Assembly: GCA_902523065.1 (NCBI GenBank) | Contig: CABYXZ010000005.1 | Span: 1 to 64,000 of the forward strand | Source: an uncultured Marinoscillum sp. | Lineage (GTDB): Bacteria > Bacteroidota > Bacteroidia > Cytophagales > MED-G16 | Reading direction: 5' to 3' | Length of the DNA stretch: 64,000 nucleotides | Part shown: positions 26,533 to 35,489 of the stretch, piece by piece | Layout of the letters: every line of letters begins with the position of its first letter | Position numbering within the stretch: the first letter of the stretch is position 1 | Translations under genes and position numbers: made by a program | The notes under the pieces: model-generated | The model's input: the letters and a program-made list of their open reading frames with translations, nothing else | What the model was told of the DNA's origin: nothing | Databases searched by the model: none

Positions 26533-27969
26533 ATTTCCCAATTTATCTTCTACTTTTGATCCTATCTCCTCCAATACCCTTATCAAAAAATCAATATCTT
26601 TCTTGTTCCTTCTGTGATTTATGCAATTTATCCTAAGGACATTCTCTTTATCTATAACGGTTCCAGAAAGAAAAACTCTACCGTCTTTTTCTATTTCCTC
26701 AATAATTTTTTTATTTAAAATATCATCTGAGATATTTTTTAATTTACTTATATACTTGAAACAAAAAATTGACAATTCAGGCTTGTGCAATGCCTTGAAT
26801 AAATCATTATTTTTAATTTTTTCATATGCATATAATGCCATCTCTATATCGTTTCGTATTGCTTTTGAAATGACAGAGTGTCCATAAACCTCAATAGTCA
26901 TCCATACTTTTAAAGCTTTAAAATCTTTTGACAGTTGAATGCTGTAGTTCATTAAGTCTTCCCTCTCATCAATATCTGCACCACCCATTAAATATTCGGG
27001 GATTAAAGAAAATGTGTTTTTTAACTGTTGTTGATTTTTAACAAGAACACATGCCACCTCAAATGGAACAAACATCCATTTATGTGGATTAAGAAGAATA
27101 GAGTCTGCTTTTTCCATTCCCTTAAATAAACTTTTATGTTCCTTAAGACCAGCTGCCGGTCCACCATATGCAGCATCTACCATGAACCATAAATCAAATT
27201 TTTTACAAACCTTTTCTATTTCGTCCATAGGATCAACACTACCAGTATTTGTTGTACCGGCTATTCCTATTACCCCTATTGGTTTAAGTCCAGATTTTAG
27301 GTCATGGTTTATTTCTTTCTCTAATTCATTAATTTGAATCTTAAAATTTTTATCTCTTTTAACTTTGACAAGATTTTCAGATCCTAGCCCCAAAATATCC
27401 ATTGCCTTATCGATACTTGAGTGTCCTTCTTCAGATACATAGACCCTCATTACTTTTTCTTTATATATTCCTTTTTCTTTAATTTTTTTACCCCCTTTTA
27501 CCTTTCTCATTACAGCTATGTTCATAAGGTTTGCTACAGAACCGCCACTGACTAAAACCCCTCCACATTTTTGATTGTACCCAATAAATTCTGATATCCA
27601 TTCGATAACAATTTTTTCTATTTCACTATTTGCAGGAGCACTATGCCACTTGAGATTATTTTGATTTAGTGCAGCTTTAATATATTCAGCAATTATTCCA
27701 ATTTGATTACCACCCCCAGTTATATAACCATAATAGTTTGGGCTTGGATTAAAATTTGATGAATCAATTAAATTTTTTTCAAGTTTTTTAATTACTTCAT
27801 GTGCTTTAGTCCCTTTATTTTTACTCTTAATTTTAAAAGTTTCTCTGATTTCTGCAGGACTTTTGTTATTGTATATTTTAGATCCCCGAAGCTTTTTATC
27901 ATACCAGTCTGTAATCATATCAGTAGCCTGATATATCAGCTTCTTGAAATCTTTATTAGATATTTCCAT
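26521..27969 (-). CDS. PLP-dependent group II decarboxylase family protein (AADC/GAD-like)
   Basis: A 482-residue fold-type I pyridoxal phosphate enzyme. The PLP lysine is in LLNPHKWMF, the Asp that holds the PLP nitrogen in MVDAAYGGP, and GIAGTTNTGSVDPMDEI is the classic segment of aromatic-amino-acid and glutamate decarboxylases. Such enzymes make amines (tryptamine, tyramine, GABA, beta-alanine) from amino acids. Substrate cannot be assigned from motifs. It is the last gene of the MBL-cupin-decarboxylase run, 3 bp after the cupin gene, and convergent with the M23 gene. Confidence 0.88.
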   Translation of the reverse strand: MEISNKDFKKLIYQATDMITDWYDKKLRGSKIYNNKSPAEIRETFKIKSKNKGTKAHEVIKKLEKNLIDSSNFNPSPNYYGYITGGGNQIGIIAEYIKAALNQNNLKWHSAPANSEIEKIVIEWISEFIGYNQKCGGVLVSGGSVANLMNIAVMRKVKGGKKIKEKGIYKEKVMRVYVSEEGHSSIDKAMDILGLGSENLVKVKRDKNFKIQINELEKEINHDLKSGLKPIGVIGIAGTTNTGSVDPMDEIEKVCKKFDLWFMVDAAYGGPAAGLKEHKSLFKGMEKADSILLNPHKWMFVPFEVACVLVKNQQQLKNTFSLIPEYLMGGADIDEREDLMNYSIQLSKDFKALKVWMTIEVYGHSVISKAIRNDIEMALYAYEKIKNNDLFKALHKPELSIFCFKYISKLKNISDDILNKKIIEEIEKDGRVFLSGTVIDKENVLRINCINHRRNKKDIDFLIRVLEEIGSKVEDKLGNLSV

Positions 27970-27972
27970 TTA

Positions 27973-28290
27973 TTAATTATTATACTCTTCTCTTTTCGGT
28001 GTAAAAACATCAATCAATTTACAGTCAGATAGTGCAATTCCAGAGTGATTCTTATTAGATGGAATAACAACTAACTCGTTTTTTTTGACAGTAATTTTTT
28101 CACCTTCTAAGGCTAGTTCAAACTTCCCACTTTGAACAAATAGAATTTGTTCGTGAACGTGATTGTGCTCAGGTATAGAGGACCCTTTCTTTACTTCCCA
28201 AAAGGCCAAAGTCATCTTATCACCATGACAAAATTTTCCAAAAAACCCTGGTACTATTTCTTTTTCTTTTATTCTTTTAAGCTTTATCAT
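27973..28290 (-). CDS. small cupin-domain protein
   Basis: A 105-residue single cupin barrel. Motif 1 reads PEHNHVHEQILFVQSGKFEL, with His and Glu as metal ligands, and motif 2 reads VVIPSNKNHSG. Single-domain cupins bind a metal and may act as isomerases, dioxygenases or sensors; nothing here decides which. It overlaps the MBL gene by 14 bp and precedes the decarboxylase by 3 bp, so all three are surely co-expressed. Confidence 0.85.
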   Translation of the reverse strand: MIKLKRIKEKEIVPGFFGKFCHGDKMTLAFWEVKKGSSIPEHNHVHEQILFVQSGKFELALEGEKITVKKNELVVIPSNKNHSGIALSDCKLIDVFTPKREEYNN

Positions 28291-29164
28291 AATTCTTTTT
28301 TATTAAAACTCTTTTCAATCCTAAAATACTCATATATGGTGGATTTGCTATACAGTATTGTTCAATTGTTTGGTCATCTACTAATTTACTTTTTAAACTT
28401 TTCTTGATATAAACTTTAAACTTTTCTATCAGAATAGTTTCATTTTGATCTCTATTTTTTTTTACCCATATCAACCACTCTTTCAAAGTATTTTGAAGAT
28501 TTATTATTTCATTTTCTTTATATGAGAATTTACCAAAGTGAGTAAAGTAAAGGAACTTTGGATTTTCTTCTTTGATTATCTCCAAACTCTTTTCCCATTC
28601 CTCAACGTTAATGTCTGGAGGTGGACAAGCTGGTACTAGTGGGCCATTATTTATTTTAGCTCCCGCAACATCTCCAGTAAATACTGAGTCTCCAATAACC
28701 CACGAAATATGATGTTTAGCGTGGCCTGGTGTATGTAAAGCTTTTATTTCTATATGATTAATTTTAATTTTTTCTTTATCGTTCACCGGTATTACCTTAT
28801 TTTCATCAATTCCCTCAATACTACCCCATAGTTCATTCATACTTTTGCCATATATCATTTTTGCAGAAGCAATTAATTTCTCAGGGTTAATTAAGTGTGA
28901 TTTACCAAACGGATGGACGTAAATATTTGCTCCATTTTTTGCAAACCACCATGCAGCACCTGCGTGATCTAGATGAATATGTGTAAGGAAAACATGCTTT
29001 ATGTTTTCAGCATTTTCTCCATTTTTTTTAATCTCACTCTTCAGGTTTTTCAGGCAACTCTCTGGTCCACATTCAATTAATGCAAGTTCTTTGTTTATCT
29101 TTAACAGAAAACATGCAACTGTTGACTTTATACCTTGAAAATTTAGATCAATAGTTTTTATCAT
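28277..29164 (-). CDS. MBL-fold metallo-hydrolase
   Basis: A 295-residue metallo-beta-lactamase-fold hydrolase. Metal ligands are visible in THIHLDHAG, LHTPGHAKHH, TGDVAGA and YFTHFG, which gives a dinuclear site. Residues 215-285 form a helical C-terminal extension. Glyoxalase II-like or lactone/thioester hydrolase activity is plausible. It heads the three-gene run with the cupin and PLP decarboxylase and is divergent to the hotdog thioesterase (25 bp between starts), suggesting shared regulation of a small catabolic or detoxifying pathway (inference). Confidence 0.88.
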   Translation of the reverse strand: MIKTIDLNFQGIKSTVACFLLKINKELALIECGPESCLKNLKSEIKKNGENAENIKHVFLTHIHLDHAGAAWWFAKNGANIYVHPFGKSHLINPEKLIASAKMIYGKSMNELWGSIEGIDENKVIPVNDKEKIKINHIEIKALHTPGHAKHHISWVIGDSVFTGDVAGAKINNGPLVPACPPPDINVEEWEKSLEIIKEENPKFLYFTHFGKFSYKENEIINLQNTLKEWLIWVKKNRDQNETILIEKFKVYIKKSLKSKLVDDQTIEQYCIANPPYMSILGLKRVLIKKNYDKA

Positions 29165-29189
29165 ACTTACTAATATTATTTAAGATAGA

Positions 29190-29681
29190 ATGTTATCAAA
29201 AGATTCACCAAAGATTTTTCAGAATAATATGCCTGGTAATGTTTGTTTTGGATGTGGTAGGGAAACCAAGGATGGTTTACACGTAAAAAGTTTTTGGGAT
29301 GGTGATGAGTCTGTGTGTTTTTGGAAGCCTAAACAATTTCATCAAGGCTGGAAGGATATTATGAATGGTGGTATAATATCGACTATAATTGATTGCCACA
29401 CAATGGGAACAGCTATGGCTTATGCATATAAATTTGAGAAAAGAGAGTTAAGCTCAAAACCACATTATAGGTATGCAACTGGAACAATTAAGGTTAGATT
29501 TATAGAACCTACACCAAACAAAGAAGTTAAGTTACGAGCAGTTGTCAAGAGTTATACGCCAAAAAAAGTACTAATTAAATGTTATGTAGAAAGTAACAAT
29601 AAAGTAACCGCTGAGGCTGAGGTCGTTGCTTTTAGGGTTTTTGACAGCAGCAATACATCAAAAAATTTATTTAGTAACTAA
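29190..29681 (+). CDS. hotdog-fold thioesterase, PaaI-like
   Basis: A 163-residue single hotdog domain. The N-terminal NVCFGCGRETKDGLHV and the central GWKDIMNGGIISTIIDCHTMGTA are typical of PaaI-like acyl-CoA thioesterases, where the active site lies at the HGG-type loop (here MNGG). It would hydrolyse an acyl-CoA thioester in the cytosol; the acyl group is unknown. It is divergent to the MBL hydrolase gene and its stop overlaps the convergent ThuA-like gene by 15 bp. Confidence 0.85.
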   Translation: MLSKDSPKIFQNNMPGNVCFGCGRETKDGLHVKSFWDGDESVCFWKPKQFHQGWKDIMNGGIISTIIDCHTMGTAMAYAYKFEKRELSSKPHYRYATGTIKVRFIEPTPNKEVKLRAVVKSYTPKKVLIKCYVESNNKVTAEAEVVAFRVFDSSNTSKNLFSN

Positions 29682-30404
29682 ACCAGATGTATATAAAATT
29701 GCCTTCTCTATCATTTTAACAAATCTAGGATCCTTGTATACCTCACCAACATGCCCCAAACCTGTATAAAATGACCTTCCACCTTCAAACTCATGATACC
29801 ATGAAATGGGGTGATACTCACCATTTTCTCCACCCTCATAACTACTCTCATCTAAACTTAATAAAACATTTATATCTGGGTTGAAATCTTTGAAGTTATA
29901 CCACTCATCTTTTATACTCCATCTGTCTTTGAGGTGGTCTGTTAAAAAGTGGTGTTTTTTTTCTGTTATTATTGTTGCTTTCTGAATATCTGGGTGATTC
30001 ATAAAGTAAGCTCCAACTAATTTCCCATACCATTCCCACTCATATTCTGTGTCTGTCGCTGAATGAATTCCAATAAATCCCCCACCATTTCTGATAAAGT
30101 TTTTCATTGCTTTTTCTTCATTTTCATCTAAGACGTCTAATGTTGTGCAAAGAAAAATCATAACATCTATTTTATCTAAATAAGACTCTTCAAAAAGGTT
30201 AGAGTTTTCTGCAAAAATTATATTGTAGTTTTTTTTATTTCCAATTTTAGACATCATTACTTTTCCTTCTCTTATAGCTTCGTCGTGAACAAATCCTTGA
30301 GTCTCATAGAATACTAGTAATGATATTTTATCATTTTCTTTATAAGGACTACCAGAGGCTAGATTTATTATAAAGTTAATAAGGAGTGTAAGGATGATTT
30401 TCAC
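29667..30404 (-). CDS. ThuA-like domain protein, exported
   Basis: A 245-residue protein with an N-terminal signal-like helix, then a ThuA-like (class I glutamine amidotransferase-like) fold. Diagnostic pieces are ISLLVFYETQGFVHDEA, MIFLCTTLDVL, RNGGGFIGIHSATDTEYEW and HPISWYHEFEGGRSFYTGLGH. ThuA-like proteins occur in sugar and glycan catabolism regions; catalytic activity is uncertain. The start is a GTG at 30404, 34 bp from the divergent DUF1684 gene. Confidence 0.9.
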   Translation of the reverse strand: MKIILTLLINFIINLASGSPYKENDKISLLVFYETQGFVHDEAIREGKVMMSKIGNKKNYNIIFAENSNLFEESYLDKIDVMIFLCTTLDVLDENEEKAMKNFIRNGGGFIGIHSATDTEYEWEWYGKLVGAYFMNHPDIQKATIITEKKHHFLTDHLKDRWSIKDEWYNFKDFNPDINVLLSLDESSYEGGENGEYHPISWYHEFEGGRSFYTGLGHVGEVYKDPRFVKMIEKAILYTSGLVTK

Positions 30405-30438
30405 GGTTTTTTCTAAAAATGTTAACTTTATAAATATA

Positions 30439-31317
30439 ATGAAATTAAGATTTTTAATATTTTTTTTAATTGTTTTATCATGCTCAGAAACAGTAAACCC
30501 TGAGTATTACGAGAATTGGAAGTTGAGAAGAAAAAATGCATTGTATGCTGAGGATGGTTTTCTTAACCTGGCCGGACTTTATCAGATTGAAGATGGAAAA
30601 CACACAATGGGTTCTTCAGAAGGAAATGATATGTTGATGCCAAATGGTTTTCCTGATAATTTTGCTGAGTTTACTGTAAAAGATTCTATCATTACATTTA
30701 AATATTATGTGCCTGTCTTATTTGAAAATAAATTAATTACAGATATATCTTATAACTTCTTTGAAGACTTCAACTTTTTTGATAGGGGTTCTTTTAGGTG
30801 GTTTGTTCATGTTGACTCTGGAGTTATAGGGATAAGGCTTAGAAATTTTAATCACCCAATGCTAAAAAGTGCTTTAGAAATTAATCACTTCACTTATAGC
30901 AAGAGGTGGATAGTAAATGCAACCTTTAAACCTTTTGAAACCCCAAAAAAAGCTATTATTCCAAACTTTCAGGGTGGTAGTTATTTTGATATTGTTCCGG
31001 GGAAAATATATTTCAATTATGGGGGAACTGAATATTCATTTGAACCTACAGTTAGATCTTCAGGGAGATATTTTATTGCTTTTGGGGATTTGACAAATGG
31101 TGAATCAACCTATGGCGGGGGAAGGTTTTTATATCTAGATCCACCAGATAGTAATAATAATATGACAATTGATTTTAATATGGCCTACAATCCTCCTTGT
31201 GTTTTCTCGACTTTTACCACATGTCCACTTCCTCCAAAAGAAAATATTTTACCGGTCGCAATTACCGCTGGAGAGTTAGATTATAATGGTGTACTATTTA
31301 GTAGCGTCTATGAATAA
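30439..31317 (+). CDS. DUF1684 lipoprotein
   Basis: A 292-residue lipoprotein with signal sequence and lipobox (VLSC near residue 14). The DUF1684 core is unmistakable: FLNLAGLYQIEDGKHTMGS, RWIVNATFKPFETP, TYGGGRFLYLDPP, FNMAYNPPCVFSTFTTCPLPP and ITAGE at the end. DUF1684 proteins are widespread and of unknown function; the conserved NPPC and TCPLPP motifs suggest a binding or catalytic site. The frame is open upstream to 30394, but only the ATG at 30439 gives a lipoprotein start. A TAnnTTTA-like box lies nearby. Confidence 0.9.
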   Translation: MKLRFLIFFLIVLSCSETVNPEYYENWKLRRKNALYAEDGFLNLAGLYQIEDGKHTMGSSEGNDMLMPNGFPDNFAEFTVKDSIITFKYYVPVLFENKLITDISYNFFEDFNFFDRGSFRWFVHVDSGVIGIRLRNFNHPMLKSALEINHFTYSKRWIVNATFKPFETPKKAIIPNFQGGSYFDIVPGKIYFNYGGTEYSFEPTVRSSGRYFIAFGDLTNGESTYGGGRFLYLDPPDSNNNMTIDFNMAYNPPCVFSTFTTCPLPPKENILPVAITAGELDYNGVLFSSVYE

Positions 31318-31336
31318 TTTTTTTTAAATTAATTAA

Positions 31337-32269
31337 ATGAAAAGAAGAGATTTTATATATAAATCGTTAATAGCAGGAAGTCTTATTTCCAATCCTATCT
31401 TTGCCTATCGGGGGCAAGATCCTTTTTTTGAGATTGGACTTGCTCAGTGGTCATTAAATAAATCTTTAAAGTCAGGGAAGATCGATAACCTTGATTTTGC
31501 TAGAATAGCTAGAGAGAAATTTGATATAGGTGTAGTTGAATATGTAAATCAATTTTTTATTAATAAAGCAAAGAATAAAAAATACCTAAGTGAAATGTTA
31601 AACATATCTGAAGATAATGGCATAATTAACAATTTAATTATGATTGATTCAGAAGGTAACCTGGGTGATACAAATAAAAGAAATAGACTTAAGGCTATTA
31701 ATAATCATAAGAAATGGGTAGAGGCTGCAAAGTTTATTGGTTGTTCCCATATCAGGGTGAACGCAGCAGGGAATGGCTCTGAGGAAGAGGTATCAAAAAA
31801 CGCATCCGAATCGTTAGCTGTTCTTGGAGAATTTTCTGAAGACTTTGGTGTAAATGTTATTGTTGAAAATCATGGTGGTTATTCTTCTAACGCAAAATGG
31901 TTAGTCAAGGTAATCGAGAACGCAAACAGGAAAAATATTGGTACCCTTCCTGACTTTGGAAATTTTTGCATTCGAAGTACTCCTAAAAATTTATCAGATT
32001 GGGGCGCTACAACATCAGGATGTGCAGTAGAGTATGATAGATATCTTGGTGTTGAGGAATTATTACCTTATGCAATGAGCGTTAGCGCAAAGAGTAACGA
32101 TTTTGATTCTGATGGCAACTGTATTGAAACGGATTTTTCAAGAATGATGAGTATTATAAAAAAATCTAAATATCGAGGATATGTCTCAATAGAATATGAA
32201 GGATCTCGATACAGTGAGGAAGAAGGAATTAGGCTTACCAAGTCTCTACTAGAACGTGAAGGAGTTTAA
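31337..32269 (+). CDS. sugar phosphate isomerase/epimerase-like TIM barrel, Tat-type signal
   Basis: A 310-residue AP-endonuclease-2-like TIM barrel. The N-terminus MKRRDFIYKSLIAGSLI carries a twin-arginine motif, so folded export by Tat is likely. Metal-binding acids and His are in FDIGVVEYVN, VIVENHGGYSS, GTLPDFGNF and VSIEYEG. Relatives act on sugars and inositols as isomerases, epimerases or dehydratases; the substrate is not apparent. It follows the DUF1684 gene by 19 bp, and with ThuA this looks like sugar-derivative handling in the periplasm (inference). Confidence 0.88.
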   Translation: MKRRDFIYKSLIAGSLISNPIFAYRGQDPFFEIGLAQWSLNKSLKSGKIDNLDFARIAREKFDIGVVEYVNQFFINKAKNKKYLSEMLNISEDNGIINNLIMIDSEGNLGDTNKRNRLKAINNHKKWVEAAKFIGCSHIRVNAAGNGSEEEVSKNASESLAVLGEFSEDFGVNVIVENHGGYSSNAKWLVKVIENANRKNIGTLPDFGNFCIRSTPKNLSDWGATTSGCAVEYDRYLGVEELLPYAMSVSAKSNDFDSDGNCIETDFSRMMSIIKKSKYRGYVSIEYEGSRYSEEEGIRLTKSLLEREGV

Positions 32270-32272
32270 CTC

Positions 32273-33154
32273 TTACTTTTTTATACTATTTATATATACT
32301 CCTAAAATTATCAATCCCATACCACTGAGTTGATAAAGGTTTACTATTTCACCATCTAGTATTCCAATCACAACCGCAACAATTGGCATTAAGTAGGTAA
32401 CTGTTGATGCAAAGACTGTATCTTTTATCTTTATTAAATTATAAAAAATCAATGTAGCAATTGAAGTGCTTAAAATTCCTAAAATAAATACATAAATAAA
32501 TTCGTTTTTATAAGTATTGAAACTTTGCATATGAGTAAGAAACGGTGTGTGTGCAAATAGTATATATACAGTAATTGGCAATATTAAAACAATGGAGAAG
32601 CTGGTAATAGTTACTGGTTTAAGATGATTCAAGTGGTATTTTACAAGATTTAAATTAATTCCGTATAGTATAGTCGCTAACACAACATAGAGTCCATATA
32701 AGTTTGACTGGTTAGCATCTGTATTTTCTGATAAGAGTATTAATGCTGCTGTTCCTGAAAAACCTATAGTTAAACCAATAATGTTATTTTTGGTTGCTTT
32801 TAGTTTGTAGAAAAATACTCCAATTAATAAAGCAAAAAACGGAGTGAGAGAAGTTAAAACACCCGAGGTTCCACTGTCTATATTTGTCTGAGCTATTGGA
32901 TACAAAAAATATGGAATCACGTTTCCTACTATTCCAGAGATAAATAATATTGGTATATCCTCTTTTTTAACCTCTTTAAAATTTTTTGAAAGAAATGGTA
33001 TAAGAACAATAGCAGCGAATGATAATCTTAGCGCACCAATTTCAAAGGGCCCCAATGATACTAATGATTTCTTAATTAATATTGGTGAGCTACCCCAGAT
33101 TAAACTTAAAAGAATCAGCAATAACCAGGCGTAAGCATTTTTGTTTTTGATCAT
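32273..33154 (-). CDS. EamA/DMT-family transporter
   Basis: A 293-residue protein with ten hydrophobic helices in two five-helix repeats, the first beginning WLLLILLSLIWGSSPILIKK (EamA signature) and the second around LYGLYVVLATILYGINLNLVKY. DMT proteins export amino acids, purines, sugars or drugs; substrate is unknown. The ATG overlaps the dusB stop (ATGA), so the two are cotranscribed. It ends 3 bp from the convergent isomerase gene. Confidence 0.9.
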   Translation of the reverse strand: MIKNKNAYAWLLLILLSLIWGSSPILIKKSLVSLGPFEIGALRLSFAAIVLIPFLSKNFKEVKKEDIPILFISGIVGNVIPYFLYPIAQTNIDSGTSGVLTSLTPFFALLIGVFFYKLKATKNNIIGLTIGFSGTAALILLSENTDANQSNLYGLYVVLATILYGINLNLVKYHLNHLKPVTITSFSIVLILPITVYILFAHTPFLTHMQSFNTYKNEFIYVFILGILSTSIATLIFYNLIKIKDTVFASTVTYLMPIVAVVIGILDGEIVNLYQLSGMGLIILGVYINSIKK

Positions 33155-34149
33155 GTTAAACTAGTCTCTCTCTTTGTAGTATAGATACTAGAAATTTCCT
33201 CTAATGTTTCCATTGATGAATTGATACTTTCGCTAAGAACTAACTTCATTCGATATTCTTTAAAGTTCTCAATTCCTTTAAAGTAATTATTATAATGTCT
33301 TCTCATCTCGACTAGACCAAGCTTCTCACCCTTCCATTTAATTGAAAAGTAAAGATGTTTTTTTACTGCATCAATTCTTTCATCAATAGTAGGTATGCTT
33401 TTTCTCTTTTTATGTTTTAAGTAATATTTTATTTCATTGAATATCCATGGGTTACCAATTGCTGCTCTTCCGATCATTATTCCATCTACACCATATTTAT
33501 TTTTATATTCTAGTGCTTTCTCAGGAGAATCCACATCACCGTTTCCAAAAATTGGTATTTTAATTCTTGGATTGTTTTTTACTTCTGCAATATAATTCCA
33601 GTCTGCTTCTCCTTTGTACATCTGTTTTCTTGTCCTTCCGTGAATTGATAATGCTTTTATTCCAACATCTTGTAAACGTTCAGCCACCTCCATAATTTTG
33701 ATGTTGTTTTCATCCCAACCTAGTCTAGTCTTAACTGTTACAGGAATTTTAACTTGCTTAACAATTTCAGCTGTCATTTTTTGCATTTTGTCAAGGTCAA
33801 GTAATATTCCCGCACCAGCTCCTCTACACGCAACTTTCTTTACCGGACACCCATAGTTGATATCTAAAATCTCCGGTTTTGCTTTTTCAGATATTTCTGC
33901 CGCCTGTCTCATAGAATCAATCTTGTCACCAAATATCTGAATCCCTATTGGTCTCTCATCATCGTATATATCAAGTTTCTGTACGCTTTTTTCAGCGTCT
34001 CTTATTAAACCTTCTGATGATATAAACTCAGTGAACATAAGGTCAGCACCATTTTGTTTACAAACCGCTCTAAATGGAGGATCGCTAACATCTTCCATAG
34101 GCGCTAGTAGTAGAGGAAATTCACCGAGCTCTATATTGTCAATTTTCAT
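33151..34149 (-). CDS. dusB: tRNA-dihydrouridine synthase DusB
   Basis: A 332-residue FMN-dependent enzyme that reduces specific uridines in tRNA to dihydrouridine. FMN/TIM-barrel motifs are LLLAPMEDVSD, NYGCPVKKVACRGAGAG (with the catalytic Cys), VTVKTRLGWDE, LSIHGRTRKQMY and FGNGDVDSPEKA, ending in VDGIMIGRAAIGNPWIF. Length and motifs fit the DusB group. It is divergent to the CPBP protease (46 bp between starts) and overlaps the EamA gene by 4 bp. Confidence 0.95.
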   Translation of the reverse strand: MKIDNIELGEFPLLLAPMEDVSDPPFRAVCKQNGADLMFTEFISSEGLIRDAEKSVQKLDIYDDERPIGIQIFGDKIDSMRQAAEISEKAKPEILDINYGCPVKKVACRGAGAGILLDLDKMQKMTAEIVKQVKIPVTVKTRLGWDENNIKIMEVAERLQDVGIKALSIHGRTRKQMYKGEADWNYIAEVKNNPRIKIPIFGNGDVDSPEKALEYKNKYGVDGIMIGRAAIGNPWIFNEIKYYLKHKKRKSIPTIDERIDAVKKHLYFSIKWKGEKLGLVEMRRHYNNYFKGIENFKEYRMKLVLSESINSSMETLEEISSIYTTKRETSLT

Positions 34150-34168
34150 TAAATGATATTTTTTAATT

Positions 34169-34176
34169 TAAATTTG
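34169..34176 (+). promoter_or_regulatory. TAnnTTTG -7 box upstream of the CPBP protease gene
   Basis: TAAATTTG lies 19 nt before the ATG at 34196 in the 46-bp divergent gap with dusB. No well-placed -33 TTG is seen. Confidence 0.5.
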
Positions 34177-34195
34177 TTTGCAAAGAAAATCAATT

Positions 34196-35296
34196 ATGAA
34201 TAAACACGTAAAAGATTTATTATATATCTCATTTTGGTCTTTACCAATCATACTTATGTTCGTGTCTTCAGCGGTGACAGAGATAGATACCGAAATACCG
34301 TATGAAATTTTTGATAGGAAGATAATGCTCATATTAAACTCATTAGCTCTAGTTCTACTGGCTTTGCCCTATACCTATATCGCTATTTGGAAGAGCAATA
34401 AACTTAAAGATTGGAAATTAAAGAATGGTACAGTAATAACTGCTCTAACATTTTCTAATGGAAACGAAGTATTCATCAAAACAGATGATGAATTAGTTGT
34501 AATGCCTATTGGAGAATATGAATTAGAATCAGGAGAGATTCTAGTGGTTAAAGAAGATGGCTTAATTGAAGAGTTAAAAGAAGCCAAAGTAGTCGTTGAA
34601 GACGCTAAAGGCCCTACATCCCAGGAAAATGATTATAATATGAATTTCAAAAAAGTATCTTTAAGCTCTATAGTTTTTGTTTTTATACTCACTTTCCTTT
34701 TCGTCCTTGTTGACTCACCAATAGTTATCTGGAACAAATCAGTTGTTTTTCCAGAGTTTTTAAGTTCTTTTGAAACATGGGCTAAGTTGAAGGAATCTCA
34801 GCTTGAGGAACTAACAATATATCTTGTCTCATTTGATAATTTCAATGAGTACCTTATAGGTATAATAGCAATTGCTATAATTCCTGGTTTTTTTGAAGAA
34901 TTTTTATTTAGAGGGATTATTCAAAAAAATTTCTATTTGATTTCGCGAAATCATCATTTAGCTATTTGGCTAAGTGCTTTTATTTTCAGCGCTATACACA
35001 TGCAGTTTTATGGTTTCTTCCCAAGGCTCCTTATGGGTGTTTTATTTGGTTATCTATTCCACTGGTCTGGAAGCATTACATATGCCATGATTGCTCATGC
35101 GTTTAATAACTTTTTTGCTGTTACTATGTGGTATGCTGCTCAACAAGGTTATTTCGGTAAGGAATATGAGTTAGGTGTAAATGAACCACCAGATTTACCT
35201 GTAATTGTTATAATTCTTTCATTAATTCTATTTTTAATTACAATTTATTTTGTCAGACAAAAACTGTTAAATGAAAGAGCAGATAAAATGGGTTAG
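34196..35296 (+). CDS. CPBP-family intramembrane metalloprotease
   Basis: A 366-residue membrane protein. After two N-terminal helices there is a soluble insert (about 65-150). The C-terminal CPBP/Abi domain carries EEFLFRGIIQ (EExxxR), FSAIHMQFYGFFPR (FxxxH) and AHAFNNF. This is the family of Rce1-like glutamic-type intramembrane proteases. Substrates are unknown. The ATG at 34196 was chosen over a TTG at 34178 because it directly precedes the family-like N-terminus and leaves room for the promoter. It overlaps the DUF2007 gene. Confidence 0.88.
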   Translation: MNKHVKDLLYISFWSLPIILMFVSSAVTEIDTEIPYEIFDRKIMLILNSLALVLLALPYTYIAIWKSNKLKDWKLKNGTVITALTFSNGNEVFIKTDDELVVMPIGEYELESGEILVVKEDGLIEELKEAKVVVEDAKGPTSQENDYNMNFKKVSLSSIVFVFILTFLFVLVDSPIVIWNKSVVFPEFLSSFETWAKLKESQLEELTIYLVSFDNFNEYLIGIIAIAIIPGFFEEFLFRGIIQKNFYLISRNHHLAIWLSAFIFSAIHMQFYGFFPRLLMGVLFGYLFHWSGSITYAMIAHAFNNFFAVTMWYAAQQGYFGKEYELGVNEPPDLPVIVIILSLILFLITIYFVRQKLLNERADKMG

Positions 35297-35489
35297 TCTA
35301 TTTAAGACAAAGAATAGAATCGAAGCTTACCAGGTCTTATCACTTCTTGAAAGTAAAGAGATAAGGTGCGTACCTCTTGATAAAATAGACTCCTCATACA
35401 ACAATTTTGGTTATTTTGAGGTTTTAGTATCCGAAAAAAATTATCTTAAGGCTAAATCTTTACTAACTGAAAATAAAAAAAGTGGATAA
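35271..35489 (+). CDS. DUF2007-family small protein
   Basis: A 72-residue protein matching the DUF2007 pattern: WVSLFKTKNRIEAYQVLSLLESKEI (terminus-to-core helix), then FGYFEVLVSEKNYLKAKSLL. It is an alpha/beta ferredoxin-like small domain, annotated in databases as putative signal transducing protein, without an established function. It overlaps the CPBP gene by 26 bp and cdsA by 8 bp. Confidence 0.8.
   Translation: MKEQIKWVSLFKTKNRIEAYQVLSLLESKEIRCVPLDKIDSSYNNFGYFEVLVSEKNYLKAKSLLTENKKSG

Noticed and set aside
30394-30438. Longer start for the DUF1684 gene
   Set aside because: It would destroy the lipoprotein signal peptide, which begins at the ATG at 30439, and overlap the divergent ThuA gene.
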